Below are positions 40,855-52,872 of a DNA stretch of 64,000 bases, piece by piece; the stretch's first letter is position 1, and each line of letters starts with the position of its first letter. The stretch covers positions 62,001-126,000 of the forward strand of contig NZ_SUQN01000005.1 in the NCBI RefSeq assembly GCF_013337685.1. The letters run 5' to 3'. Under the pieces are notes generated by a model. It did no database searches. It was not told where the DNA came from and saw only the letters and a program-made list of their open reading frames with translations. This stretch comes from Citrobacter gillenii. Its GTDB lineage: Bacteria; Pseudomonadota; Gammaproteobacteria; Enterobacterales; Enterobacteriaceae. The translations under genes and the position numbers were made by a program.

Positions 40855-42276
40855 TTATCGGTTCTTGTTTGACACCGCACAGCCTGCGTCGCGAGTGAGC
40901 CGCAACGTATCCACCATGCCGATCAGGCAAATAATAGCAATTACCACAAAGGCCAGACGGAAGCTAATGCCGGGCACATGGCTCAGCGCCAGCCACTTGC
41001 TGACTTCATCACCCATTCTGATGCCAATTGCCGCCAGCGAAATCCCTAACCCTACCGCTAATTGCGTGGCCGTGCTGAACAGCGTATTGGCGTAGCTCAT
41101 CTGCGAGGCGGGAACATCAGCGAAGGCCAGCGTGCTGACACCGGTAAACTGGATCGAGCGGAACACGCCGCCCAGATACAGCACCAGTAAAATCACCCAC
41201 ACTGGCGTTTGCGGGGTAATCAACGCGCAGGCCAGTAGCGCCAGTACGTTCAGCGCACCGTTAATCAACAGCAGCTTTTTAAAGCCCAGCCAGCGAATCA
41301 ACGGCGTAGTCGCAGGTTTGATCGTCAGATTGCCGACAAACACCGCCAGCACTAATGAGCCGGCATGAAAGGCGTTCATGCCAAAGCCGACCTGAAACAT
41401 CAACGGCAGCAAAAAGGGTACCGCGCTGATAGACGCACGAAACAGCGACCCGCCGTACATCGTGACGCGAAACGTCGGGACCTGCAGGGCATCGAGACGA
41501 ATCATCGGCCAGGCAGCATGGCGAAAATGGCGCAAAGCGAACAGAAAGGTGACGACCCCAAGCGTAAGTAGGCCAGCAGTTAGCCAGCCTTGAGGCTGTT
41601 GTGCGCCCAATAACTCCATGGCATACACCAGACTAACCATGGCAACCGAGGTGGCAATAAAGCCGGGGATGTCGAAGGGGCGGCGTTCATCATCATGGAT
41701 ATCGGGGATGAAGCGTAACGCCAGGGCTATCGCCAGTAATCCCAACGGGACATTAATAAAGAAGATCCAGCGCCAGTTGGCATAGCTAGTGATAAACCCG
41801 CCGAGCGGGGGACCGATGATAGGGGCGACTAATGCCGGCCAGGTCAGGGTGGCAATGGCAGTGATTAACTGGTGCTTTGGCGTGGTGCGCAGCACCGCGA
41901 GGCGACCAACCGGCACCATCAGTGCACCGCCCACTCCCTGTAGGATACGCATCGCTACAAAGCTTTCGAGGCTGGTAGATAACCCGCACAGCACTGAGGC
42001 GAGGGTAAAGATGGTCAGCGCCAGACTAAATACCTTACGCGCGCCGAAGCGATCGGCAATCCAGCCGCTGGCAGGGATCAGAACCGCTAGGGTGATCAGA
42101 TAAGCGCTGATGCCAATGTTGAGATCGACCGCCTCAACGCCAAAGCTTTTTGCCATATCGGGTAGGGCGGTGGCGATGACCGTGCCATCGATAAACTCCA
42201 TAAAAAAAGCCCCGGCAACGAGCAAGGCCGCCGGGGAGAGGCCACGTTTATTCTCAACCGCTACATCGTTACTCAT
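40855..42276 (-). CDS. MFS multidrug/drug:H+ antiporter, DHA2 (EmrB/QacA, MdtD-like) family
   Basis: 473 residues with 13-14 predicted membrane segments. The DHA2 motifs are visible: FMEFIDGTVIATALPDMA in helix 1 (motif D1), GWIADRFGARKVF (motif A) and ILQGVGGALMVPVGRL (motif B). It resembles E. coli MdtD over its length but is clearly a different protein. Such transporters expel drugs or metabolites with proton exchange. No adjacent TetR/MarR regulator or membrane-fusion partner, so it probably acts alone. The 127-bp gap to yecJ holds its promoter. Confidence 0.85.
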   Translation of the reverse strand: MSNDVAVENKRGLSPAALLVAGAFFMEFIDGTVIATALPDMAKSFGVEAVDLNIGISAYLITLAVLIPASGWIADRFGARKVFSLALTIFTLASVLCGLSTSLESFVAMRILQGVGGALMVPVGRLAVLRTTPKHQLITAIATLTWPALVAPIIGPPLGGFITSYANWRWIFFINVPLGLLAIALALRFIPDIHDDERRPFDIPGFIATSVAMVSLVYAMELLGAQQPQGWLTAGLLTLGVVTFLFALRHFRHAAWPMIRLDALQVPTFRVTMYGGSLFRASISAVPFLLPLMFQVGFGMNAFHAGSLVLAVFVGNLTIKPATTPLIRWLGFKKLLLINGALNVLALLACALITPQTPVWVILLVLYLGGVFRSIQFTGVSTLAFADVPASQMSYANTLFSTATQLAVGLGISLAAIGIRMGDEVSKWLALSHVPGISFRLAFVVIAIICLIGMVDTLRLTRDAGCAVSNKNR

Positions 42277-42403
42277 GTTGTGCTTGCCATCTCAAATGAA
42301 ATTCACGGGATCTTTTTATTTTCAGTGCAGCTGTACTCTCCGCACTGCTATCGTTTCGCACGCTGAATGGGTACTATGACAACCTTTCTATAAGGAGCTC
42401 ATT

Positions 42404-42655
42404 ATGTCCCAAACACTGAATGCCGATCAGGAACTGCTCTCGGACGTTGTTGCCTGCCAGCTGGTTATTAAGCAAATTCTGGATGTTATTGATGTCATTG
42501 CCCCGGTCGAAGTGCGGGAAAAAATGTCCAGCCAGCTGAAAAGCATCGATTTTTCCAGTCATCCCGCAGGTGGCGATCCGGTTACGATGCGCGCTATTCA
42601 AAAAGCCGTTGCGTTGATCGAACTGAAGTTCACGCCGCAAAGTGAGTCTCACTAA
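42404..42655 (+). CDS. yecJ: YecJ, DUF2766 family protein
   Basis: 83 residues, nearly identical to E. coli YecJ. A short helical cytoplasmic protein ([21 protein letters not shown]) of unknown function. AAGGAG lies 7 nt before the ATG. Converges with ftnB. Confidence 0.88.
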   Translation: MSQTLNADQELLSDVVACQLVIKQILDVIDVIAPVEVREKMSSQLKSIDFSSHPAGGDPVTMRAIQKAVALIELKFTPQSESH

Positions 42656-42735
42656 AATAAACCGTTGTTTCAGGTTTTAGAAAGGTTTTTTTGCGCCTCT
42701 TGGATACAGAGGCGCAGACAGGGTAGTGCCGAGTA

Positions 42736-43239
42736 TCAGTGATGCTGGTGGTTAACGACGTTTAGCAGATGCTTATCCGTTTGCGCCATACACAGTCCGG
42801 CGCGTTTGGCGCTACGAACCTCATCAAGAATCGTTTGCAACAGCACACCATCCTGCTGCTGCTCTTTTTCCAGATCGTGAAGAAAATCAACGGTTGGCGC
42901 ATCGTTCAATGCTTCTGCTTCATTTGTTAAGCGTGACAGTGTGTTGGCTCGTTGTTGATATTCATCCAGCGTTTTTTGAAATAAGTCTTCAAGAGACGTC
43001 AACTCATCGCCTGGCACGTCGATGGCTTTGACAATGGGGTTGGCACCCGCGCTTTTCATAAAATTAAACACGCGCATCATTTGCGTGACGTTGCTCTGTG
43101 CCTGCGTACGCAGAAACGTTGCGGTGCCGGTCAGACTGTGCTCGTAGCACCATTCACTAAGGTGAAGGTAGAGGTTTGATGCATAAAACTCAAGATTCAT
43201 TTGGGTGTTGAGTTTGTGAACAATTCCAACTGCAGCCAT
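42736..43239 (-). CDS. ftnB: FtnB, ferritin-like protein with altered ferroxidase site
   Basis: 167 residues, the usual FtnB length and ferritin fold. Compared with FtnA in this window, Glu17 is kept but the helix B ligands are replaced: the FtnA stretch AQEEMTHM is AQSNVTQM here, so Glu50 is Asn and His53 is Gln. The ferroxidase centre is therefore incomplete and iron storage is unlikely to be its main job. Salmonella FtnB supports Fe-S repair and virulence. The tail HQHH is His-rich. Confidence 0.94.
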   Translation of the reverse strand: MAAVGIVHKLNTQMNLEFYASNLYLHLSEWCYEHSLTGTATFLRTQAQSNVTQMMRVFNFMKSAGANPIVKAIDVPGDELTSLEDLFQKTLDEYQQRANTLSRLTNEAEALNDAPTVDFLHDLEKEQQQDGVLLQTILDEVRSAKRAGLCMAQTDKHLLNVVNHQHH

Positions 43240-43740
43240 ATCAATATCCTTATTTCCAGAAAGGAAAATGTACGTTACTCACGTCAGTACAACGGGCTGC
43301 CGTTGCACTTTACATCTACGTACACGTAATACTGTTAGCAGAATAAATCCGTTCTGCCGGTCCTTTATATGATCACTGAGGCAATTCTATGCCGATCGAA
43401 AATAAGCATAGCGCCTGCTCACGCATAAGAAAATCCTTAAATCTTCATATTTATGTTTTTTTACATATTGTTATAAGGATATTCTTGCTCTTAATATTTT
43501 GATGTATAGCGGGAGTGAATGTAACGAACTGATTTTAAAGTTGTTAAAGTTAAATAAAGATAATGAAATGGCGTTTCATATCACAAAATTAAATTTTCCG
43601 ACAAGGTATCCTCGATGCGAGTTCTCAATATTTGACGTTTTTTTTGAGCCTGATCAATTTTACTGAATTGCATTAATCAAATGACATTAATAATTCGATA
43701 TTTATGGTTTGGTTGATGTGGATAAATCGAGGAGTTAAGT
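43240..43740. other. AT-rich intergenic region between ftnB and the DJ-1 gene
   Basis: 501 bp, strongly AT-rich, no gene-sized open frame. It must contain divergent promoters for ftnB and the DJ-1 family gene. A weak FNR-like TTGATGTGGATAAA at 43713-43726 is too close to the start codon to be an activator site. H-NS binding is plausible from composition alone. Confidence 0.5.
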
Positions 43741-44298
43741 ATGAAAAAGGTCGCGGTGCTGCTGGCACCCGGTTTTGAAGAGGCTGAAGCCATTGTCACC
43801 ATCGATATTCTTCGCCGTCTGCATATTGATGTTGAGACGCTGGCCTGCGCCGAGTCCCGTGCGGTAGTGAGCTATCACGATATTCCGATGGTCACTGACA
43901 GCACCCTGGCTGCCCGCCTGGAGACGATGTATGACGCCGTCGTGTTACCCGGTGGGCCGCAGGGCAGCGTGAATCTTGCCGCCAGCGATGCGGTTGTCCA
44001 GTTTATTGCACGTCATGATGCCGCCGGAAAACTGATTTGTCCGGTGTGCTCGGCCGCCGCCCGGGTTCTGGGAGGCAACGGCCTGCTGAAGGGCCGTCGC
44101 TACGTGTGCTCAGGGGATTTGTGGCAAAACGTCACGGAGGGTGAATACATCGACGCGCCGGTAGTCGAAGATGGCAATCTGATCAGCGGCAAAGGCTTAG
44201 GTCATATTTTTGATTTTGCTTTTGCCGTTTCTGCTCGTCTGCTGGAAGATGATGCCCCTGTTCGCGACCATGCCGAACATATTTATTACCCCTGGTAA
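43741..44298 (+). CDS. DJ-1/PfpI (YajL/ThiJ-like) family protein
   Basis: 185 residues. N-terminus KKVAVLLAPGFEEAEAIV is the DJ-1 opening with the conserved Glu14; VLPGG (68-72) and the nucleophile elbow CPVCSAAARVL with Cys103 identify the superfamily. Members act as glyoxalase III, chaperones or oxidative-stress proteins. Two extra Cys (36, 100) are present. Paralogous to YajL but not it. It lies alone between ftnB and araF with a GAGG-type ribosome site. Confidence 0.85.
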   Translation: MKKVAVLLAPGFEEAEAIVTIDILRRLHIDVETLACAESRAVVSYHDIPMVTDSTLAARLETMYDAVVLPGGPQGSVNLAASDAVVQFIARHDAAGKLICPVCSAAARVLGGNGLLKGRRYVCSGDLWQNVTEGEYIDAPVVEDGNLISGKGLGHIFDFAFAVSARLLEDDAPVRDHAEHIYYPW

Positions 44299-44305
44299 TC
44301 ATTGC

Positions 44306-44331
44306 GTTCCCGAATGTGTGTATTCGGGAAC
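44306..44331 (+). terminator. Hairpin after the DJ-1 gene
   Basis: A perfect 10-bp stem GTTCCCGAAT/ATTCGGGAAC with a 6-nt loop begins 7 bp after the stop codon. No T-run, so a weak terminator or 3'-end stabiliser. Confidence 0.6.
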
Positions 44332-44614
44332 AAGGATTCACTGACTGACGTTATGGATTAATCTGCTGCGCCTCATTTTCCCCACCAAAAAAACCGTGTT
44401 TTTTTATGTCATTTCCCACTGAATTTATGTACGCAATTACTGTAATTCTGTGGTGTGATGCCGCTCTCTTATGGAGAATCAATTTCCCGCTACAACTACT
44501 CTCAGCACTGGCATTGATCTTATCAATAAAAGGTAATGCCTTGTTTTACGTCCGAATTACAAAAAATCGTCTGATTTTACCCTACATAAAAGAACGTTAA
44601 AGCTGGAGTTAACC
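44332..44614. promoter_or_regulatory. araF promoter region
   Basis: With the preceding hairpin, about 316 bp lie between genes. TATGGA at 44470-44475 matches the AraC half-site core (reverse of TCCATA), and GTGGTGTGATG at about 44450 resembles part of a CRP site. In E. coli araFGH is activated by AraC and CRP. Exact boundaries cannot be set by eye. A 64-codon frame here is judged spurious. Confidence 0.45.
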
Positions 44615-45604
44615 ATGCACAAATTCACTAAAGCGCTGGCGGCCATCGGTTTGGCTGCCGTTATGTCACAATCCGCTATCGCTGAATCCATGAAGCTCGG
44701 TTTCCTGGTCAAGCAGCCGGAAGAACCCTGGTTCCAGACTGAATGGAAATTTGCGGATAAAGCCGGTAAAGACCTTGGTTTTGAAGTGATTAAGATTGCC
44801 GTCCCGGATGGTGAGAAAACCCTGAATGCCATCGACAGCCTTGCGGCAAGTGGCGCAAAAGGCTTTGTTATTTGTACGCCGGATCCCAAGCTCGGGCCTG
44901 CGATTATGGCAAAGGCGCGTGGCTATGACATGAAAGTGATCGCCGTCGATGACCAGTTTGCCAACGCCAAAGGTAAGCCGATGGACACCGTGCCGCTGGT
45001 GATGATGGCGGCCACTAAAATTGGTGAGCGTCAGGGCGAGGAATTGTACAAAGAAATGCAAAAACGCGGCTGGGATGTGAAATCTTCTGCCGTGATGGCG
45101 ATAACCGCCAACGAACTTGATACCGCGCGTCGTCGTACGTCCGGTTCAATGGACGCGCTCAAAGCGGCCGGCTTCCCGGAAAAACAGATCTATCAGGTTC
45201 CGACCAAATCTAACGATATCCCCGGCGCATTCGACGCCGCGAACTCCATGCTGGTTCAGCATCCTGAAGTTAAACACTGGTTGATTGTCGGCATGAATGA
45301 CAACACCGTGCTGGGTGGCGTGCGTGCGACCGAAGGGCAGGGCTTTAAAGCACCAAACGTGATTGGTATCGGCATCAACGGCGTCGATGCGATTAGCGAA
45401 CTGTCTAAAGGTGAAGCGACCGGCTTCTACGGCTCACTGCTGCCAAGCCCGGACGTACACGGCTATAAATCCAGTGAAATGCTTTACAACTGGGTGACTA
45501 AAGGGGCAGAGCCGCCGGCATTTACTGAAGTGACAGATGTGGTGCTGATCACCCGCGATAACTTCAAAGAAGAGCTGGCGAAAAAAGGGTTAGGTGGCAA
45601 GTAA
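44615..45604 (+). CDS. araF: AraF, periplasmic L-arabinose-binding protein
   Basis: 329 residues, the E. coli length. Signal peptide 1-23 (ending SAIAES); the mature protein starts MKLGFLVKQPEEPWFQTEWK, the periplasmic binding protein type 1 fold. Delivers L-arabinose to AraGH. Separated from araG by 114 bp containing two REP elements, which presumably stabilise the araF message so that binding protein exceeds permease. Confidence 0.96.
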   Translation: MHKFTKALAAIGLAAVMSQSAIAESMKLGFLVKQPEEPWFQTEWKFADKAGKDLGFEVIKIAVPDGEKTLNAIDSLAASGAKGFVICTPDPKLGPAIMAKARGYDMKVIAVDDQFANAKGKPMDTVPLVMMAATKIGERQGEELYKEMQKRGWDVKSSAVMAITANELDTARRRTSGSMDALKAAGFPEKQIYQVPTKSNDIPGAFDAANSMLVQHPEVKHWLIVGMNDNTVLGGVRATEGQGFKAPNVIGIGINGVDAISELSKGEATGFYGSLLPSPDVHGYKSSEMLYNWVTKGAEPPAFTEVTDVVLITRDNFKEELAKKGLGGK

Positions 45605-45611
45605 TACGTCA

Positions 45612-45695
45612 TGCCGGATAAGACAAAATGTCTCTTATCCGGCCAACACATTACGCCCTCAGTAGGCCGGATAAGGCAACGCCGCTATCCGGCAA
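45612..45695. repeat. Two REP elements (BIME) between araF and araG
   Basis: First unit 45612-45644 (TGCCGGATAAGA and inverted CTTATCCGGC); second unit 45662-45695 (GTAGGCCGGATAAGG and inverted CTATCCGGCA). A classic bacterial interspersed mosaic element within an operon. Confidence 0.88.
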
Positions 45696-45718
45696 CAGAT
45701 TAGATTCACGGAGACGTT

Positions 45719-47233
45719 ATGCAACAGTCTACCCCGTATCTCTCATTTCGCGGCATTGGCAAAACCTTCCCTGGCGTTAAGGCGCTAACGGATATTAGCT
45801 TTGACTGCTATGCCGGTCAGGTGCATGCACTGATGGGTGAAAATGGCGCCGGGAAATCAACATTATTAAAAATTCTCAGCGGTAACTATGCGCCAACGAC
45901 GGGTTCTTTGGTGATCCGCGGCGAGGAGGTTTCGTTTGCGGACACCACCACCGCGCTGAACGCCGGTGTCGCCATTATTTACCAGGAACTGCATCTGGTG
46001 CCGGAAATGACCGTCGCCGAGAATATTTACTTAGGCCAACTGCCCCACAAGGGTGGGATTGTGAACCGCTCGCTGCTGAACTACGAAGCCGGTTTACAGC
46101 TAAAACATTTGGGGATGGATATCGATCCGGCCACGCCGTTGAAATATCTCTCCATTGGGCAGTGGCAAATGGTGGAAATTGCCAAAGCGCTGGCGCGTAA
46201 CGCCAAAATCATCGCATTTGACGAGCCGACCAGCTCGCTTTCCGCCAGAGAGATAGAGAATCTGTTCCGCGTTATTCGCGAACTGCGCAACGAAGGGCGC
46301 ATCATTCTGTATGTCTCGCACCGTATGGAAGAGATCTTCGCCCTCAGCGATGCGATTACCGTGTTTAAAGATGGGCAGTACGTTAAGACATTTACCGATA
46401 TGCAGCAGGTCGATCACGAGGCGCTGGTGCAGGCCATGGTGGGGCGTGACCTCGGCGATATCTACGGCTGGAAATCTCGACCGTATGGCACAGAACGCCT
46501 GCGCTTGCATGCGGTTAAAGCGCCAGGCGTGCGTACGCCGATCAGTTTATCGGTGCGCAGCGGTGAAATCGTTGGGCTGTTTGGTCTGGTCGGGGCCGGG
46601 CGTAGCGAACTGATGAAAGGACTGTTTGGCGGAACACGAATCACCGAAGGTCAGGTGTTTATTGATGAAAAGCCGATTGATATCCGCAAACCCAGCCACG
46701 CGATTGAGGCCGGCATGATGCTGTGCCCGGAAGACCGCAAAGCCGAAGGAATTATTCCGGTCCATTCGGTTCGTAACAACATCAATATTAGCGCCCGGCG
46801 TAAACATGTTCTGGGCGGATGCCTGATTAACAACGGTTGGGAAGAGACTAACGCTGACCACCATATCCGCTCACTCAATATTAAAACGCCGGGAGCAGAG
46901 CAGCTGATCATGAACCTCTCTGGTGGTAACCAGCAGAAGGCGATTCTCGGCCGCTGGTTATCGGAAGATATGAAGGTGATTTTGCTCGATGAACCGACGC
47001 GCGGCATCGATGTGGGCGCGAAGCATGAAATTTATAACGTTATTTATGCCCTGGCGGCGCGCGGTGTTGCCGTGCTGTTTGCCTCCAGTGACTTGCCGGA
47101 AGTTCTTGGCGTCGCCGACCGTATTGTGGTGATGAGAGAAGGTGAAATTGCCGGTGTGTTGCTCCACGAACAGGCGGATGAGCGTCAGGCGTTGAGCCTT
47201 GCTATGCCTAAAGTCAGCCAGGCTGTAGCCTGA
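45719..47233 (+). CDS. araG: AraG, L-arabinose ABC transporter ATPase
   Basis: 504 residues with two ABC cassettes. The first is canonical (Walker [10 protein letters not shown], around 40); its signature region [15 protein letters not shown] is of the sugar-transporter type, Walker B IIAFDEP. The second has a degenerate Walker A ([10 protein letters not shown]) but keeps [15 protein letters not shown] and ILLDEPTRG. This is the standard RbsA/MglA/AraG design. Confidence 0.96.
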   Translation: MQQSTPYLSFRGIGKTFPGVKALTDISFDCYAGQVHALMGENGAGKSTLLKILSGNYAPTTGSLVIRGEEVSFADTTTALNAGVAIIYQELHLVPEMTVAENIYLGQLPHKGGIVNRSLLNYEAGLQLKHLGMDIDPATPLKYLSIGQWQMVEIAKALARNAKIIAFDEPTSSLSAREIENLFRVIRELRNEGRIILYVSHRMEEIFALSDAITVFKDGQYVKTFTDMQQVDHEALVQAMVGRDLGDIYGWKSRPYGTERLRLHAVKAPGVRTPISLSVRSGEIVGLFGLVGAGRSELMKGLFGGTRITEGQVFIDEKPIDIRKPSHAIEAGMMLCPEDRKAEGIIPVHSVRNNINISARRKHVLGGCLINNGWEETNADHHIRSLNIKTPGAEQLIMNLSGGNQQKAILGRWLSEDMKVILLDEPTRGIDVGAKHEIYNVIYALAARGVAVLFASSDLPEVLGVADRIVVMREGEIAGVLLHEQADERQALSLAMPKVSQAVA

Positions 47234-47247
47234 ATAAGGAGAGTATG

Positions 47248-48234
47248 ATGTCTTCCGTTTCTACATCGGGTTCTGGCGCAACCAAATCAGCGCTTAATCT
47301 TGGCAGAATTTGGGATCAGTACGGGATGCTGGTGGTGTTCGCCGTGCTGTTTCTGGTGTGCGCCCTCTTTGTGCCGAACTTTGCCTCCTTTATTAATATG
47401 AAGGGGCTGGGCCTGGCGGTTTCTATGTCGGGAATGGTCGCATGTGGGATGCTGTTTTGCCTGGCCTCCGGCGACTTTGACCTCTCCGTTGCGTCTGTAA
47501 TTGCCTGTGCCGGGGTTACCACCGCGGTGGTCATTAACATGACCGAAAGTCTGTGGATAGGCGTCGCCGCCGGGTTGCTGCTGGGGGTTCTTTGCGGCCT
47601 GGTGAACGGCTTCGTGATTGCCCGTTTAAAAATAAACGCGCTGATTACCACGCTAGCGACCATGCAGATTGTGCGCGGTCTGGCCTACATTATCTCTGAC
47701 GGTAAAGCGGTTGGAATCGAAGATGAGCGCTTCTTCGCCCTCGGCTATGCGAACTGGCTGGGTCTGCCTGCGCCTATTTGGTTAACCGTTGGCTGCTTCA
47801 TTATTTTTGGCTTACTGCTGAATAAAACCACCTTTGGGCGTAACACGCTGGCTATTGGCGGTAATGAAGAAGCGGCGCGTCTGGCAGGTGTTCCGGTTGT
47901 CCGTACGAAGATTATTATCTTCATTCTTTCCGGTTTGGTCTCGGCCGTTGCGGGGATTATTCTGGCGTCGCGTATGACCAGCGGCCAGCCAATGACGTCT
48001 ATTGGCTATGAATTGATAGTGATTTCAGCGTGCGTGCTGGGGGGCGTTTCGCTGAAAGGTGGCATCGGAAAAATCTCATATGTGGTAGCCGGGGTGTTGA
48101 TCCTCGGGACGGTTGAAAACGCAATGAACCTGCTGAACATTTCTCCGTTTGCCCAGTACGTTGTCCGTGGCCTAATCCTGCTGGCGGCGGTGATCTTCGA
48201 CCGCTACAAGCAAAAAGCGAAGCGTACTATTTGA
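47248..48234 (+). CDS. araH: AraH, L-arabinose ABC permease
   Basis: 328 residues from the second of two adjacent ATGs; GGAG is 6 nt from this one and only 3 nt from the first. Eight to ten membrane helices of the RbsC/AraH family, ending in the conserved SPFAQYVVRGLILLAAVIFD. Forms the membrane channel with AraG. 14 bp after araG; a strong terminator follows. Confidence 0.95.
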   Translation: MSSVSTSGSGATKSALNLGRIWDQYGMLVVFAVLFLVCALFVPNFASFINMKGLGLAVSMSGMVACGMLFCLASGDFDLSVASVIACAGVTTAVVINMTESLWIGVAAGLLLGVLCGLVNGFVIARLKINALITTLATMQIVRGLAYIISDGKAVGIEDERFFALGYANWLGLPAPIWLTVGCFIIFGLLLNKTTFGRNTLAIGGNEEAARLAGVPVVRTKIIIFILSGLVSAVAGIILASRMTSGQPMTSIGYELIVISACVLGGVSLKGGIGKISYVVAGVLILGTVENAMNLLNISPFAQYVVRGLILLAAVIFDRYKQKAKRTI

Positions 48235-48257
48235 TGATTTAACGGCCAACTTTTTAG

Positions 48258-50586
<2,329 letters not shown>

Positions 50587-50603
50587 CGACGAGGATATGG
50601 CCA

Positions 50604-51032
50604 TTAATCGCCTGCCAGCGGCACCAACAGTACATCGACCTGGCTGGCGCTGACCACGCTTTTCGCCGAGCAGGATGCTCGCGAAAAGAAGCTGTGATTA
50701 TGGTTGCCATAAATGACGAGATCGACGGCGTGTTTGCGGCAGATATCCAGTATATGTTCGTTGAGTGCCCCATAGGTAATAAAGGTATGCTCAATGGGGT
50801 ACTGCGCCTGCTGGGTGAGTTTATCGATAAAATTCAGCGTCTCTTCTTGCATTACCTCACGCAGGTCTTCCAGCATGGGGGCCGCAAACTGGTTATACAG
50901 TTCGGGATCGGAGACCAGGGTGACCAGGCTAATGCGCGCATTAACAGGGCGCGCAATAGAAACGGCTTTTGCTAACAACTGGTGACTTTCGGGGGTGGCG
51001 GCAACAGCGACAAGAATGTGCATGTAGCTCAT
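50604..51032 (-). CDS. uspC: UspC, universal stress protein
   Basis: 142 residues from the ATG at 51032 (AGGAGCGAGTT upstream), the E. coli length; upstream in-frame residues are leader only. UspA-like alpha/beta fold starting MHILVAVAATPES, ending SQVDVLLVPLAGD. It belongs to the non-ATP-binding UspA/UspC/UspD class. In E. coli it affects motility, osmotic signalling through KdpD and UV resistance. It converges with otsA and is divergent from flhDC. Confidence 0.94.
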   Translation of the reverse strand: MSYMHILVAVAATPESHQLLAKAVSIARPVNARISLVTLVSDPELYNQFAAPMLEDLREVMQEETLNFIDKLTQQAQYPIEHTFITYGALNEHILDICRKHAVDLVIYGNHNHSFFSRASCSAKSVVSASQVDVLLVPLAGD

Positions 51033-51824
51033 AACTCGCTCCTTAAATACAAGAATTATGAGAGGACTTTTAGCGTTACTCTCGCTTCTTTCATACTGCA
51101 ATTTTTCATACTGTAATAGTGTGAATGTCATCATGATTATTCATTAATTATTCTTATAAATAGAATAATCAGATCACAAAAGCTGAAAATCTGTTCAATC
51201 AATTTAAGTGAAATTCTCGGCTAATGAAAACAATATGTTAATAAAAAACAAACATAAATTAACATTTTGCATATCGTTACCTGACGGTATTAGTTAATGA
51301 GGTTAAATATTTAACTCATTGTTTATAAAGATATAAAGTGAGAAAGCAGTTTATTGTAAATCTGTGATCTCGCTCGTTATTTCGCGCGGTGATATTAACT
51401 GTCGTAAACAAAAGACTATTCGCTTTTATTGCAAGAATATTCGGGTGTATGGAATCGATAGAGTGAGTTGTTGGCTATAAAATAACCAAAATAAAAGCTG
51501 TGCTGATGGATTTATGTTAAACGTTTAGCTGGTTTATGTGATCTGCGTCACATATTCTTTAAATTCGCAGCAGGGTTCCGTTGTATGTGTAACTGGCGGC
51601 GGGTAGAGTTGCGTCGAATTAGGAAAAATCTTAGGCATTTGTAAGAATTGATGTGAGCTTGTAAGGAACGCGGCCTTCTTAAAAAGGGATGTTTACACAA
51701 CGCGTAAGCCGTAACGCTGCTATGTATTTGACCTTTTGCTTTTTTTTTACCGGGCCTTCCCGGCGACATCACGGGGTGCGGTTACGCCGCATAAAAATAA
51801 TGTTGGTTATTATGGATGCAAATA
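51033..51824. promoter_or_regulatory. flhDC control region
   Basis: 792 bp, AT-rich, without genes. It holds the uspC promoter and the long regulatory region and 5' leader of flhDC. A perfect CRP site lies at 51537-51552. Near the start codon are two small hairpins: CCGGG/CCCGG (51750-51763) after a T-run and TGCGG/CCGCA (51777-51791). The leader is where CsrA and several sRNAs act in E. coli. No insertion sequence is present, unlike several E. coli K-12 strains. Confidence 0.75.
51537..51552. promoter_or_regulatory. CRP-cAMP binding site upstream of flhD
   Basis: TGTGATCTGCGTCACA is a perfect match to the CRP core TGTGA-N6-TCACA. It is equivalent to the E. coli flhDC CRP site through which cAMP activates motility. 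Confidence 0.93.
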
Positions 51825-52166
51825 ATGCATACATCCGAGTTGCTCAAACACATTTATGACATAAATTTGTCATATTTATTGCTTGCACAGCGTCTAATCG
51901 TTCAGGACAAGGCTTCCGCGATGTTTCGCCTTGGTATCAGCGAAGAGATGGCGGACACATTGGGAACCTTAACCCTTCCTCAAATGGTCAAATTGGCGGA
52001 AACAAACCAACTGGTCTGCCATTTCCGTTTCGACGATCATCAAACAGTTACTCGCCTGACGCAAGACTCTCGTGTCGACGATCTTCAGCAAATTCACACA
52101 GGTATCATGCTTTCAACGCGTCTGTTAAGCGACATCAATGATGCGGCGCGTAAGAAAAGGGCGTGA
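51825..52166 (+). CDS. flhD: FlhD, flagellar master regulator subunit
   Basis: 113 residues from the ATG at 51825 ([20 protein letters not shown]), as in Salmonella; E. coli has 116. Alternative ATGs lie at 51812 and 51816. FlhD forms a disulfide-linked dimer (Cys at about 65) and joins FlhC as FlhD4C2, the class 1 activator of flagellar class 2 operons. The tail [11 protein letters not shown] is the Salmonella-like form. flhC starts directly after it. Confidence 0.96.
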   Translation: MHTSELLKHIYDINLSYLLLAQRLIVQDKASAMFRLGISEEMADTLGTLTLPQMVKLAETNQLVCHFRFDDHQTVTRLTQDSRVDDLQQIHTGIMLSTRLLSDINDAARKKRA

Positions 52167-52168
52167 TG

Positions 52169-52747
52169 ATGAGCGAAAAAAGCATCGTTCAGGAAGCACG
52201 TGATATCCAGTTAGCCATGGAATTAATCACACTGGGCGCCCGTTTGCAAATGCTGGAAAGCGAAACGCAACTCAGCCGTGGCCGCCTTATCAAGCTGTAT
52301 AAAGAATTACGCGGTAGCCCTCCGCCGAAAGGGATGCTTCCTTTTTCTACCGATTGGTTTATGACGTGGGAGCAAAATATCCATGCTTCTATGTTCTGCA
52401 ACGCATGGCAATTTTTGCTCAAAACGGGCCTGTGTAGCGGTGTCGATGCCGTCATTAAAGCGTATCGCCTGTATCTTGAGCAGTGCCCACAGCCAGCTGA
52501 AGGGCCGTTGTTGGCGTTAACCCGCGCATGGACACTGGTCCGTTTTGTTGACAGCGGGTTGCTGGAACTGTCTACCTGCAACTGCTGCGGCGGTAATTTT
52601 ATTACTCACGCGCACCAACCCGTGGGCAGCTTTGCCTGCAGTTTATGCCAGCCGCCATCACGTGCCGTAAAAAGACGTAAACTTTCCCAGAATGCTGCCG
52701 ATATTATTCCACAACTGCTGGATGAACAGATCGAACAAGCTGTTTAA
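52169..52747 (+). CDS. flhC: FlhC, flagellar master regulator subunit
   Basis: 192 residues from [10 protein letters not shown]; an adjacent ATG at 52166 overlaps the flhD stop (TGATG). Zinc-binding cysteines are visible in CNCCGGNF and CSLC near residues 137-160. FlhC supplies most of the DNA contacts of FlhD4C2. A strong terminator follows, separating flhDC from motA. FliT binds FlhC as a brake. Confidence 0.97.
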   Translation: MSEKSIVQEARDIQLAMELITLGARLQMLESETQLSRGRLIKLYKELRGSPPPKGMLPFSTDWFMTWEQNIHASMFCNAWQFLLKTGLCSGVDAVIKAYRLYLEQCPQPAEGPLLALTRAWTLVRFVDSGLLELSTCNCCGGNFITHAHQPVGSFACSLCQPPSRAVKRRKLSQNAADIIPQLLDEQIEQAV

Positions 52748-52772
52748 CTGATACGGTGTGGATAGACACTCC

Positions 52773-52805
52773 AGCAGCGGTAAGCCATTACCGCTGCTTT
52801 TTTTT
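52773..52805 (+). terminator. Terminator of flhDC
   Basis: An 11-bp stem AGCAGCGGTAA/TTACCGCTGCT with a GCCA tetraloop and an eight-T run, 25 bp after flhC. Confidence 0.96.
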
Positions 52806-52872
52806 GTCCCGACCTTTTAGTTAACTGCCCGACTGCGCATCCTGTCATAGTCAATTGCGAAAGGATGATATC

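Noticed and set aside
44406-44600. 64-codon open frame upstream of araF with hydrophobic residues
   Set aside because: Lies across the expected AraC/CRP control region, no ribosome site, no recognised homologue.
52800-52872. Sigma-28 promoter of motA
   Set aside because: No segment combines a TAAAGTTT-like box and a GCCGATAA-like box at 11-nt spacing; an expected element that I could not see.
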